Positions 12,470-23,850 of a stretch of DNA of 64,000 nt are shown piece by piece. Origin of the DNA: Salminus brasiliensis. Lineage: Eukaryota > Chordata > Actinopteri > Characiformes > Bryconidae. The stretch covers positions 29,985,341 to 30,049,340 of the forward strand of contig NC_132892.1 in the NCBI RefSeq assembly GCF_030463535.1, given 5' to 3'. How positions within the stretch are numbered: the first letter of the stretch is position 1; the number at the start of each line of letters is the position of its first letter. The position numbers and the translations under genes were made by a program. A model generated the notes under the pieces. It was not told the DNA's origin. It ran no database searches and saw only the letters and a program-made list of their open reading frames with translations.

Positions 12470-13160
12470 GATTAAACAATTCTGATTCCAATTCTGAATC
12501 ATTTAAGAATTCAAGGATTCTGGAATGATTCAATGATTCTAAAAGACTCATAAAAATAAAATAATTCTGGGATTACTCAATGATTCTGGGCTAATTATGA
12601 AATAATTAAATAATTCTGTAGCAATTCAGATATTCCTGAATGATTAATGTAGTGTTTTGACATCATTCTGAAATAATCAAATAGCTTTGAGAATGGTTTA
12701 TTGTTTCTTGAATGAATCTGGAATAATAAAATGATTCTGGAACAATTCTAACTTCCAAAAATGATTTAATGTTTATGGAGTAATTCTGGGATAATTCAAT
12801 GATTCTGGAATAATTTAGTGATTCAGTGAGACATCTTATTTTGAGTCAATTCTGGAATGATTCAATGATTCTGGAGTGATTATATAATTCTGGAATAATT
12901 CAGTGATTCAGTGAGACTTCTTATTCTGAGTCAATTCTGGAATGATTCAATGATTCAGAAGTAAATCAAGGATGTTCCTAAAACAGTTACAGAATAACAC
13001 ATATTAAGATAAATCAGTGATTCTAACATGGTTTGATGAATCTAAATCTAAGATGCTTCTGTATCTCTAGAAGTATTCTGAAATAATTTGATACTTCTAA
13101 AATGATTCAGTGATTATAGAATGATTCAATGACTAATGAATCCAGTAGTGATCCAGTATT
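12470..13160. repeat. ATTCTGGAATGATTCAATG minisatellite
   Basis: Degenerate AT-rich tandem units of about 20-25 bases. It resembles the GAATCA repeats at 22.7-23.8 kb and in mdh1 intron 8 (36.9-37.4 kb). Confidence 0.8.
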
Positions 13161-13762
13161 TTTGAACCGGGTGAATAGTGTAGGCCCAGTCTAGAAATGG
13201 ATGGATTTTATTAACTGTCCGTTGACTTCTTCTCTCTTTCTTCTCCACAAAATACTTTAGAAAGCATAAGCAACCAAACTAGCCACTTCTGGTGGGGTTT
13301 ATCTGGGATACCGCTGGTCATGACTGGCTGATAAGGGCCCAGGTTGGCTCACTCTGCGTGTGAATGAATGAGTCAGTGAGAAGATTAGTCTTTTCTTACT
13401 GGCAATGTTGTTTCTTCTCCAGTCATCAACCAGTCAATGCAACTCAACCGGTCCTGACACCCCGAAGCGCCTCGGGACAGGACCGTCTATTAGGGTTAGA
13501 TCAGCAGTGAGGTTTCTGAACATGTGTATGAAATCAGAACATTTGATTGGCGGCAGGAAGGAAAATGAATGCAGTCGCCAAGGTTAGAGGGGCGAGAGAG
13601 CATGAGAGCGCGAGAGAGTGTAAAAGAGAGAGAGAGAAAGGTGCATAATTGCACTTAATTACTTGACACTGTTTCCAAGTGCTGGCATGTTTGGACACTT
13701 AAGCTCAGAGAGAGTGAGAGAGAGTAAGAGAAAGAACGTTTGACCTATTAAAACATACATTA

Positions 13763-14182
13763 TATGGATAAAAGTATTGGGACACCTGCTCATTCACTGT
13801 TTCTTCTGAAATCAAGGGTATTAAAAAGAGTTTCTCTTGCTTTTGTTGGAGTAACTGTCTCTACTATCCAGGAAAGTAAAGACTTTCTACTAGATTGTGG
13901 AGGAGCATTGCTGTGCGGATTTGATTGCATTCAGTGACAAGAGTGTTAGTAATGTCAGGATGTTGGTCGATCACCTCCCACATCATCCCCAATTCCCCAA
14001 CTCATCCCAAAAGCACCTCCATCATTGCACAGTTAGTTCCACCGCTCTACAGCTCAATGCCGGGGGTCTCTACAAGCTGTGTGTATGTGTGTGTACATAT
14101 CTGTGTCAGCAATGGGTGCTGGGGTAACTAATAGCTAAATGAATTCACTCAAAATGAGGATGTCCGCAAACTTTTGGACATC
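13763..14182 (-). mobile_element. MITE family A, inverted copy
   Basis: Begins TATGGATAAAAGTATTGGGAC and ends GTCCGCAAACTTTTGGACA. Internal GTGTGTATGTGTGTGT at the microsatellite position. Confidence 0.75.
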
Positions 14183-14980
14183 CTCCGCAGTCAAATTCTA
14201 CTGTGTCCTCAAACCACCAGGCTGTCGCCCTCAGAGCACCTCAAACCACCCCAGTGCACTGGAAATACCCCAGTGCGTCACTCGCTGTGTACGTGTTAGG
14301 ATGGGCCGCTTCATCCCCGCCGAGTGGGCCGAGAAGTGGCACAGCACCCTCATGGAGGCCGAGACAGGACGTCTGCCCGCCACTGTTGTGTCTGATGATG
14401 CCTCACCAACAACATTCAGACCCGTAGGAGAACCTGTAACCATCGCGTTTGTGGCTCTGCTCTGTCTCGCCGTATCGCTTCATCTTTAACGATATAATCC
14501 GGATTACCAAGATACGAATCCCGCTTCTGTTCGTTAATCCCCTTCGGAATGCGAGTGTGTGTATGTATGCCTGTGTGTTTTTGGGCGAACGTACGTTGCT
14601 CAAGTTAAGATACCAATCAAGCGCACCATTACGTTAACACACATGGGCTGATTTACCAGCATAAGCGAAGGGGCCACAAGGTCAAGGTTTGCCATGGAGT
14701 TGGGTGCAGTTCAGTGTTTGCCGTATGTTGCGTAACGGGGTGGTGCTGGCGCGTATGAGCCGAGGGGGTGTGGGGTAGTCTCTGTAACGAAATTATTGTA
14801 AAAAAAGTTCGGAATCAGTGGTTTTAATGAGATGAAAGGTTGTTTTCCGTAAATGTAGAAAAATCTGCAATCACCCCCTTGAATGTTTTCCTCTTTTATT
14901 GCTTTTAATAATAAATGGAATCATGGTCTTAATAATTTGATTTTTTTAATTAATATTTTTTTATTATTTGTTTTTGGTCA
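14183..14980. other. Intergenic, no gene recognised
   Basis: GC-mixed sequence with overlapping open frames on both strands around 14139-14637. I recognise no family and see no convincing splice structure. Confidence 0.3.
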
Positions 14981-15054
14981 AATTTCTTCTAATTTGGTAC
15001 GGTCAATTAACCCACCCCTAGCACTAGCAGGGAGTCAGCCGGCACCTCTTTTCA

Positions 15055-15180
15055 AACTGCCACCGATGCAGCAATCCCAAGCCATGCCGCTTTGCCATCA
15101 GCAGCCGGAGTCTGAGAGGGCACAATTGGCCGTGCTCTCTCCAGAAGGGTAGATGGCGCTCTCTCTTCCTTATTACATCT
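15055..15180 (+). mobile_element. tRNA-derived SINE family A, body fragment
   Basis: Shares CTTTGCCATCAGCAGCCGGAG and the GGTAGATGGCGCTCTCTC stretch with the SINE at 35.1 kb. The tRNA-like head is not preserved. A poly-G run follows at 15325-15343. Confidence 0.65.
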
Positions 15181-15400
15181 TAAGCCATGTTGGCCGGTAA
15201 AGATGTCTTACCCTCTAGACGCTGGACCATGCTAGACAATAGTGGGACTGAGGAACAAGGAGGAGGTGGGGGTCAGATATAATGTAACACTTGTCATTTT
15301 TGGTCAAAGTGTGTGTGTGTTTGGGGGGGGGGGGGGGGGGGGGGTCATTCAAGGCTCATTCAAGGCCCCCAAGAGCCTTGTTATGCGACTGTCTGTATAC

Positions 15401-15910
15401 ACAGAACAGCCATAACATTAAAACCACTCTGAACTGAAGTAAATAACATAATTACACTACATACTTCAATAGCACCTTTTAAGAGGTGGCATCTATATAT
15501 TAGGCAGGGAGTCAACAGTCAGTCCTTGAAGGTGGTGAAAATGGGCAAGCACAACGATCTGAGACACTTTGATTAGGGTGAAATTGTGATGGCTAGATGA
15601 CTGGGTCAGAACATGTGTGGTGTTCCCGGTATGCAGTGGACAGTACCTACCAAAAGTGCTCCAAGAAAGGGCAACCGGTGAACCGATGACAGGGTCATGA
15701 CCTCCTAAAGCTTGTGGATGCTCATGGAGGCCCCATCTCACAACTTACAAGACTTACAGCATCTGCTGCTAACGTTAGTGTTGATGTCAGACACCACAGC
15801 GGGACACCTTCAGAGGTGTTGCGGAGTCCAGCCTCAGCGGGTCAGAGCTGTTTTGGCGGAACCTTTACAATATAATGCAGGGGGTTTTAATGTTATGGCT
15901 AATTGGTGTG
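15401..15910 (+). pseudogene. Tc1/mariner-like element with decayed transposase
   Basis: Inverted ends share the core CCATAACATTAAAACC / GGTTTTAATGTTATGG. The + strand from 15542 begins MGKHNDLRHFD, stop, GEIVMAR, matching the helix-turn-helix start of a Tc1-type transposase. It is interrupted by stops and then diverges. Opposite orientation to the other three copies. Confidence 0.75.
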
Positions 15911-16420
15911 TGTTAGAGCACTCAGCAGGCCTTCTTTCTCAGGCTTGAGACGTTTCTGATTGTGTGTGTGTGTGTTGCAGGGTGTAATATTATGTTTCGT
16001 TCCGTCATTCTCTCTGTGTGTGTGTGTGTGTGTGTGTGTTATGTGAGTCCAGGCTGAAGCGTGTTTCTGGCGGAGCTTGTCGGGCCACATTCTCATTCAC
16101 GCAGAGCAGACGCATATAAAACCCACCAATCACAGAGCGGACCACGGGCTCCGGGTTGAAGTGTGTGTCAAGGATAGATTACCCACAGTGCTCCTGTGTC
16201 CTCCTGCAGGTCTCCACGGCAACCGTTGCAAAACATAACCTATGCGGTCTGTCCTTTAAGCTGTTGCCTATGCAGACATGCTTGGTGTCCATAATGTCCT
16301 TCTTTAGCTTAGTGCTGCAGCTGTTAGGCTAACGTTGCTAACACTAGCAGTCACCCAAATGTTTCCGGTAACCTTCACCCTTCTCTCAACCTGCTCAACC
16401 CCCATCCATCTCTTAATAAA

Positions 16421-16856
16421 ATGCACCCATTGCTGACACAGACGTGCAAATGCACACACACACACAGCTTGTCTAGTCCCTGTAGAGAAGTACTGCCAAA
16501 AGCATAGGACTCTCTGGAGCAGATAAACATGCTAGGCGTGGGTTAAAGGGGCACGAAGCCCCCCAGCATTGAGCATTGACTGTGTTCTCTGGAATGATGG
16601 ATGGTTCTCCATCCAAGACTTTTGGGATGAGTTAGGGAGGTGGGCTGGTGGTCATCCAACATCCTGACCTCACTAAATTCAGCTCTTGTCGCTGAATGCA
16701 ATCAAATCCTCACAGCAATGCTTCAGCTCCAAAATTAGTTGGAGTAACAGTAGAGACAGTTACTCCAACAAAAGCAGGAGAAGCTCTTGTAATACTCTTG
16801 ATTTCAGAAGAAACAGTGAATGAGCAAGTGTCCCAATACTTTTGTCCACATAGTGT
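16421..16856 (+). mobile_element. MITE family A copy
   Basis: Starts at GCACCCATTGCTGACACAGA, short (CA)n, and ends GTGTCCCAATACTTTTGTCC. The 5' terminal repeat is lost. Confidence 0.75.
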
Positions 16857-16939
16857 ATCTACAGCCTGGTTGGCTACAACAGCGGTCATGAGCCCGGACA
16901 GGCTGTATGCTCTGTGCTGATGGTAAACCAGCTAATTAG

Positions 16940-16962
16940 ACTACATTCCCAGCATGCCTTGC
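16940..16962 (+). promoter_or_regulatory. ZNF143/Staf-like motif
   Basis: ACTACA then TTCCCAGCATGC then CTTGC: both halves of the consensus are present, with a spacer one base shorter than usual. It may be active or a relic inside repeat-rich DNA. Confidence 0.35.
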
Positions 16963-17109
16963 TCCGCTAATCCACACACTGACAGTGGCTGTCACTGAGG
17001 GTGTAATTGCTGGGAGCGCACAGGAAACACTCGGCCTTTCCCTCTTACCTGCCTGACACACACAGAAAACACACACTCTTCATTTCCTCCAGGGCCTGCT
17101 GTGATTGAC

Positions 17110-17110
<1 letters not shown>

Positions 17111-17154
<44 letters not shown>

Positions 17155-17165
17155 TGTGTGTGTGT
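17111..17165. repeat. (AG)n and (TG)n microsatellite
   Basis: About 40 bases of AG followed by TGTG. Confidence 0.9.
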
Positions 17166-17554
17166 GTTGGAGAGAGAGTGAAAATGACTGCAGTGATTTT
17201 TCATATTTCAGTGTAGTCTGTCATTCGGGGAAAGACTGAGAGAGTAGTGGTGACACACAGCATAAATGACAGCATTCATTAATAACCTGGTTACACTGTT
17301 ATTCACTCAGGACTTACAGTGTCAAAAGACTGTCTGTTAGGACGAGTGTGTGTGTGTGTGTGTGTGTGTGTGTTGCGTAGAGCTAAATCTGATCGTAACG
17401 TTTATGTACGCAAATTCCTCCACCGGGATTGTTCTTCACCAGTTTTATCTTTGGCGTATCTGAACGATCAAACTCACGTCTGGCCGGAGTCCCGGTCAAA
17501 CCCTCAGACTGAAGGTAATGTGGGCCTGCCCAGCAGGCACTGACCATGAGTTTG

Positions 17555-18420
17555 ACCTCACAGAGACGTTGGACGTTAGACAGAAGTTGGATTTTAGTGT
17601 AAAAAATGAAATTGATTTGACATTAATACCCAACTTTAGACAGACGTTTAATTAAGGTTAGAAATTTAAGTCACATATTCGCCAAAAACCAACAGTGGGT
17701 TGACATGAAGCTCCAACATTAGACAGACATTACATTTTGGTTGGATATCAAAGTCACATATACATCTAAAAACAACATCAGGTTGACATCAAAGTCCAAC
17801 GCTCAACAGACGTTGGACTTTTGGTTGGAACTTAAAGTCACATAATCATCAAAAACCAACATAGGGTAGATATTGAAGTCAAACGTTTGACTGATGTTGA
17901 ATTTTGGTTGGATATTAAAGTCACATATACATCAAAAAACAGTGGGTTGACATCAAAGTTAGGGTAGATATCGAAGTCCAACATTCAACAGATGTTGACT
18001 TTTGGTTGGAAATTAAAGTCACATTAAGTCCAAAAAGTCCAACGTTAGACTGATGTTAAATTGTGGTTGTAAATCAAAGTCACATATACTTCAAAAACCA
18101 ACATTAGGTTGACATCAAAGTCCAACGTTCAACAGACATTGACCTTTTTGTTGGAAATTAAAGTCACATTATCACCAAAAAACAACATTGGGTAGACATT
18201 GAAGTCCAACATTTGACTGACGTTGACTCTTGGTTGGAAATTAAAGTCACATAATTGCCAAAAAAACAACAACACTGGGTTGACATCAAAGTCCAACGGT
18301 AGACTGACGTTAAATTGTGGTTGTTAATCAAAGTCACATTAACATCAAAAACCAACATCAGGTTGACATCAAAGTCCAACGTTCAACAGATGCTGAATTT
18401 TGGTCGTTTGACTGAAAACC
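17555..18420. repeat. Satellite of about 80-90 bp
   Basis: Roughly ten units, each built from GACATCAAAGTCCAACGTT, ACAGACGTTGGA, TTTTGGTTGGAAATTAAAGTC and CATCAAAAACCAACAT. Units differ in length, so period estimates run from about 78 to 90. Confidence 0.9.
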
Positions 18421-18429
18421 AACAGCATA

Positions 18430-18888
18430 GCACCAAACATTAGCATCACCTGCCTAATATTGAGTAGCCCCCCATTGTACCACCACAGATCTGACCATTT
18501 GAGGCATGGACTTCACAAGACCTCTGAAGCCATTCTGTGGAATCTGGCACCAAGGCATGAGCAGCAGATCCTTTAAGCCTCCAAGGGGATCGCATCAATG
18601 AGCCTTAGGTATCCAGAAAACCAGTCACTGGTTCACCTGCTGTCCTTCCTTGGAGCCCTTTTGGTAGATACTGACCACTGCATACCAAAAAACCACACAG
18701 GACCTCAAATATTCTTACGCTTGCCCATTTGGTCTTGCTTTTAGCACAATCACCTTCAAGAACTGACTGTTCACTCGCTGCCTAATACGCAGATCCCAGC
18801 CCTTGACTGAAGCCTCTGCAGATGAGGATAATCAATGTTTTTCACTTCACCTGTCAGTGGTGCTAATGTTACGGCTGATTCGTGTAGA
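18430..18888 (-). mobile_element. Tc1/mariner-like element, internally deleted
   Basis: Contains ACCTGCCTAATATTGAGTAG, AGGCATGGACTTCACAAGAC, antisense transposase remnants (TTACGCTTGCCCATTT) and the end CTAATGTTACGGCTGATTCG. Confidence 0.7.
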
Positions 18889-19689
18889 AATTTGCTAATC
18901 AAGGTCTGAGACTTTTGCACTTTTGCACAGTAACCGGTTGATTGCCTACAGGCTTAACCGAAAGGTATCATTTGGCCAAATGGTGCCCAAACTTTTGCAG
19001 ATGCGTTTGTGTGGTGTGTGTGTTCAGGTTGGGGCCTGCGTAGCTGTGTAGCTGAAGGCTGTCTAATGAAGCGTGGTGTCTTGCTATGTGATGTGTTTAT
19101 TAAAGAATGCAGGCCAGTCTAATGGCTCATTCACTCACACAGCTCACTCGGCTACAGGCTGCAGCCTACAGTTGAACACTGTTAGTAAAAGAATGTATTT
19201 ATTGTTTAATTGGGTTATAATTTATTGTTTAATTGGGTTTATCATGTCAATGGTTGTCAATGGGTGTTCTCTTGATTAACCGTATAAGAATCCCTGCAGC
19301 TGCTAGCTAGTACACAGGCCCAGGCTCTAAACTGAGGCCGGCCTCTGCAGGCCGGCCCTGTTTGTGTTTGTTTTTAACGGTAAAATGTCGCCCTCTTCAG
19401 TCCGGCTGAGGTACTGCAAGTGACTCTCGCTTAACCAACGTGAAACAGTGCTGTAGCGCCCCCGTGCGGGGGTTTAGATGACCATTCACTCTTTGTGCAC
19501 CATGATAGAGTGCTGGACAACTGCCTGCCCTGCCAAATAAAGCGTAAAACAGACATATAGTCTGTGGAGAAAATATTTTAGTCGTGTATATATGGATCTT
19601 TCTCGTACAAAGTTATTAGCAATAAATTATAATCAATGCTGCTACTAAAATGATTTTATTTAAAATATATACATATTTAAATACCGTGT

Positions 19690-19935
19690 ATAAATGGCTG
19701 CAGCAGGAAGCAGTTCGTCCACGTAGTAGAAAAGGGAAGTGTCCCTTCTGAAGTGTACCGACCTCCCCTTCAAAAGCTCAGAACAGGAGGCTTTGCTAAA
19801 CAGGCATCGGTTTCAGTGTCGGTTCACACGATTCAGATGTACCGAACGCTATATGGACATAGCAGTCGTTGGCCAAAGGAGTGAGACAGTGAGTGAACCG
19901 AAAGACAAGCTAATATTTATTGATCTGTTCTGATT
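19690..19935. repeat. Dispersed repeat R, copy 1
   Basis: Shares AAAGCTCAGAACAGGAGGC, GGTTCACACGATTCAGATGT and GACAAGCTAATATTTAT with 22503-22675. Both copies lead straight into GAATCA-type tandem repeats (here 19936-20160), so the unit is composite. Confidence 0.75.
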
Positions 19936-20529
19936 CTTTATTATAGTCAGTATAGAATCAGTGAATCATTTGAGAATCACAGAGTCGTTATAGAATCATT
20001 GAATCATTCCATGGTTTTACATCACAGTAAACTCCAAAACTCTTTCTAGAAACCTAAAATGATTATAGAACCAGTGAATCCTTATAATATCATTTAATAA
20101 TCATTGAATTATTACAGATTTATTGAATCACTGTAGAAATATTTAAATAAAATATAGAAATGGCTGCAGCAGGAAGCGGAACTCCCCCATAGCAGAAAAG
20201 GAGAGGCTTGGGTAAGAGAGTTAAGAGGTAAAAGAGGGGTTTTTAATGTATTATTTTATTATTATTTTAGTATTTTAGGTAACTCGTTTACCTAATAGTG
20301 ATTGGAATATCGACTCTTTTTAGAGAGCTGATTCATTTGGCTCGGCTCACTAAAAAGAGTCGGCTCTTTGAGTCTCTTTGAGCTGACTGTAGTTTTGTGT
20401 TGCTTTCAGTGTTTTTTGAGGCATCAGTACCCTCAGTCTCCCCCTGCAGATGACCAGCTTCCCCTGACTGATGCTAGGAGACTCTTTCTGGGACACCTGT
20501 CCTCTAATTGAGCTTTGCAATTTTAAATG

Positions 20530-21450
20530 CACCACAGCAGCTAATTTGGAAAGCCATAGTAACCACCTAGCAACACCAAAGAAATCACTGAGCAACACCA
20601 TAGCTATGCAGCAGCATCCTAGCATGCACTTAACGCTATGCAACAGCCTGGGGAGGCAAAACAACCACCTTGCAAAACGAGCAACCCCATAGCAACCACT
20701 TGGAAAAACATAGCAAGCATGTTACACCATAGCAACCACTTAGCCACATCATTGTAACCAACTAACAACACTACCGCATATACGGCCACCTGGAATACCA
20801 CCACAACTAATAAGGGAAGTCATAGCAACCACTTAGCAACACCATAGCTCTGCAGCAGCAACCTAGCAAGCACTTAACACTATGCAAAAGCCTGGAATGG
20901 CAAAACGGCCACCTTGCAACCCAAGCAACCACCTGGAAAAGCAAAGCAAGCGTGTTACACCATAGCAACAACCAAGGATACCATAGCAACCACTTAGCCA
21001 CACCATTGTAACCAACTAACAACATTCGCATATCACCTAGCAATAACTCACACACTTAGCAACTTTACAACCGCCTTGAATACCACAGCAACTACTTGGG
21101 GAAGCCATAGCAACCACTTGGCAACACCAAGGAAACAACTGAGCAACACCATAGCTCTGCAGCAGCAACCTAGCAAGCACTTAACACTATCTTGCAAACA
21201 CAACACCTTGCAAAAACAACCACCTCGCATTACACGCAACCCCATAGCAACCATTCGGAAAAGCAAAGCAAGCGTGTAACACCATAGCAACAACCTAGGA
21301 TACCACAGCAACCACTTAGCCACACCATTGCAACCAACTAACAACACTTTCGCATATCATCAAGCAACAACCCACATACCACCCACCTAGCAACTCTTTT
21401 ACAACCACCTGGGATACCACAGCAACCAAGAAGCAAGGCCACAGCAACCA
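20530..21450. repeat. AGCAACCACTTAGCAAC minisatellite
   Basis: Degenerate 14-16-base units such as CATAGCAACCACTTAGCAAC. It is the reverse complement of the GTTGCTA family in ugp2 intron 3. Produces spurious open frames on the - strand. Confidence 0.9.
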
Positions 21451-21539
21451 CCTAGTACCCACTTACCGGAACCTGGTAAGCCTGGAAATCCTTAATCTGC
21501 ACAACCAGTGTTTCCTTAATGGAATTTAGGTGTATACCA

Positions 21540-21609
21540 TCCCTGCGGTATCCCGCGTGACGTCACTGGCTCACCCCTCCCTCCCTATCCTGCGCCTTAG
21601 CGTAGTTTA

Positions 21610-21656
<47 letters not shown>

Positions 21657-21932
21657 CACCCCGAGCCTCTATTTTAGTCCCTTAAAGCTCATCATTACCT
21701 GCGCAGAGCGGCCGGGTGGTGGCGCTAAAGGCGAGACAGGGTGGGAGAGAGATAGAGAGAGAGACATAGAAAGACCGGGAGAGAGAGAGAGAGGTTAATA
21801 GAGCAGCACAGCGGTGGCAAATTCGCCTGTGATTTCACGCGGTGCGCCACCCTGCGTCTTTCTGCACGTTTGGGACCCTCAAAGACCCCTCGAGCACGAG
21901 CGTAAGTGAGAGAGGAAGAGGAACAGACGACA
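21540..21932 (+). promoter_or_regulatory. GC-rich promoter-like patch with CRE palindrome
   Basis: It contains a full TGACGTCA at 21558-21565, an (AG)n run at 21611-21651, and CpG-containing sequence up to the signal-peptide exon. Base composition is clearly richer in GC than the flanking minisatellites. Confidence 0.4.
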
Positions 21933-21986
21933 ATGCTCACGCTTTTGACCGCGATGTACCTGGTTGTCCGGGCTGCTTCAGCTCAG
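21933..21986 (+). CDS. Orphan candidate first coding exon: signal peptide
   Basis: An ATG with A at -3 opens MLTLLTAMYLVVRAASAQ (18 codons) and ends in phase 0 at donor CAG|gtaagc. The peptide has a hydrophobic core and small residues before a plausible Ala-x-Ala cleavage site, as in a secretory signal. A GC-rich putative 5' UTR and a CRE palindrome lie upstream. I found no downstream exon that continues it inside the window, and the gene is not recognised. It may start a gene with distant exons, or be chance. Confidence 0.4.
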
Positions 21987-22043
21987 GTAAGCTCACGCGC
22001 ACTCTCACGCAAGCCTCTACACCTTTATTTAGACGTGAGGCCA

Positions 22044-22206
22044 AAGTTAGCTCCCTATTTGCCAGCGTTTTGTTGGAACTCTCCGTTCCACCTTAAATGG
22101 GCCAGCAGTTACATTCAGGCGCCTCAGGCGCCTGAATGTAACTGCTGGCCCATTTAAGGTGGAACGGAGAGTTCCAACAAAACGCTGGTAAATGAGAAGC
22201 CAACTT
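22044..22206. mobile_element. Palindromic foldback element, copy 1
   Basis: Arms 22062-22124 and 22126-22188 are perfectly complementary (63 bp) around a single central base at 22125 in GGCGCCTCAGGCGCC. Weaker pairing continues outwards. Shares GTTCCACCTTAAAT with copies at 28.1 and 41.5 kb. Lies about 60 bases after the signal-peptide exon donor. Confidence 0.85.
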
Positions 22207-22502
22207 CTGCAGTGGGTTGAGGCTTTACAGGCTTGCTTTCTGCATAGTCGTGGAGGCGTATCAACCTCCACGATGTTGTATAACCCATCGTTGTATGTAT
22301 TTATTGATATATTGATTGATAGGTCGGTTGATTTACCGATTCACGCTTCAGCACCATGGACAGCGAGCAAACTGTGTGGGAATGCAGCGTTGGGCAACTC
22401 GGCACCAACCCCCCCCCCTCCACACACACACACACACACACACACCTCCCTCCACCCCTCCCGTCCTCTTCCTTCGTTGTGTAATGCCAACCCCAGCATG
22501 AA

Positions 22503-22675
22503 ACCGATCTCCCCTATAAAAGCTCAGAACAGGAGGCATTGGATTCACACGATTCACACGAGTCGGTTCACACGATTCAGATGTACCGAACACTATATGG
22601 CTACAGCAATCGTTGGCCAAAGTGAGACAGTGAGTGAACTGAAAGACAAGCTAATATTTATATTATTGTAGAGTC
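22503..22675. repeat. Dispersed repeat R, copy 2
   Basis: Second copy of the 19.7-kb repeat, again followed by GAATCA repeats. A (CA)n run lies just upstream at 22423-22445. Confidence 0.75.
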
Positions 22676-23850
22676 CGTATAGAATCAGTGAATCATTCCA
22701 TGACTGAATCTCAGTAAAGTCCAAGAATCTTTCTTGAATCGGTGAATCATTATAATAATCATTAAATAAAGCTGAATCATTGAATTGTTCCAGATTTATT
22801 GAATCACTGTAGAATTGTAGGATCATTATAGACACATTGAAGCATTGTAGAATCAGTGAATCTTTCCAGAGTCATTCCAGAATCTTTGAATCTTTGTGAG
22901 TCAAATAATTATTCCTGAATCGTTTGTTAATTATAGTCATTAAATAATCGTGGAATCAGTGAATCACTGTAGAGTCAAAGAATCATTAGAGAATTATCAA
23001 ATTGTGATAGTTAGTTTATTATACAGTGCTTTGAGAATCATTCAATCGTAGAATAGTTAGAGAATCAATGAATCATTTGAGAATCAGTGAATAATAATGG
23101 AATCATTGTATGATCATTAAATAATAGCAGAATTATTGAATTGACTGTATAATTGTTGAATCATAATAGAATCATTAAATTGTAGAATCATTGAATCATT
23201 CTAGAATCGTAAAATAATTATAGAATCAGTGAATTGTTTGAGAATCTTAGTCATCATAGAAACAGTTAATTATTCCACATTTATTGAATCACTGTAGAGT
23301 CATTGGATGACTGTAGAATCACTGAGTCAAAGACTCATTACAGAATTGCAAATTTGTTATGGAATCAGTGAATCATACAGTAGTACAGTAGTAGAATCAA
23401 TAAATCGTAGAATAGTTAAAGAATCAATTAATAATTTCAGAATCAGTGAATTAAAGTATCATGGAATCTTTATATCATTACAAAAATGAGAATTATTGAA
23501 TTATTTTTATTGAATCACTGTAGAACTGTATTATTATAGAACTGGATTATTATAGACTCACTGAAGCATTGTAGAATCAGTGAATCTTTCCAGAATCATT
23601 CCAGAATTTTTGAATCACTGTCACACAGGAATTATTCCTGAATCATAGGTTAATTATAGAATCATTAAATAATTGTAGTCATTGAATCATTCAAGAATTT
23701 TTAAATTACTGTTGAGTCGACAAATCACTCTAGAATCATATAATCATTATAGAATCAGTGAATCATTTAAGAATCATATAAAAATGGAAACCTTATAGAA
23801 TCACTATAACATCATTAAATGACTATTGAATCATTGAATCATGAACACTT
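22676..23850. repeat. GAATCATTG-type degenerate minisatellite
   Basis: About 1.2 kb of AT-rich units such as TAGAATCATTGAATCATT, period variable at about 10-20. No coding potential. Confidence 0.85.

Noticed and set aside
14139-14637. Overlapping frames on both strands, up to 116 codons
   Set aside because: No recognisable family, no splice context, and several frames are open at once. Composition alone explains them.
22192-22671. Open frame of 159 codons
   Set aside because: It crosses the foldback element arm, (CA)n and repeat R; not a gene.
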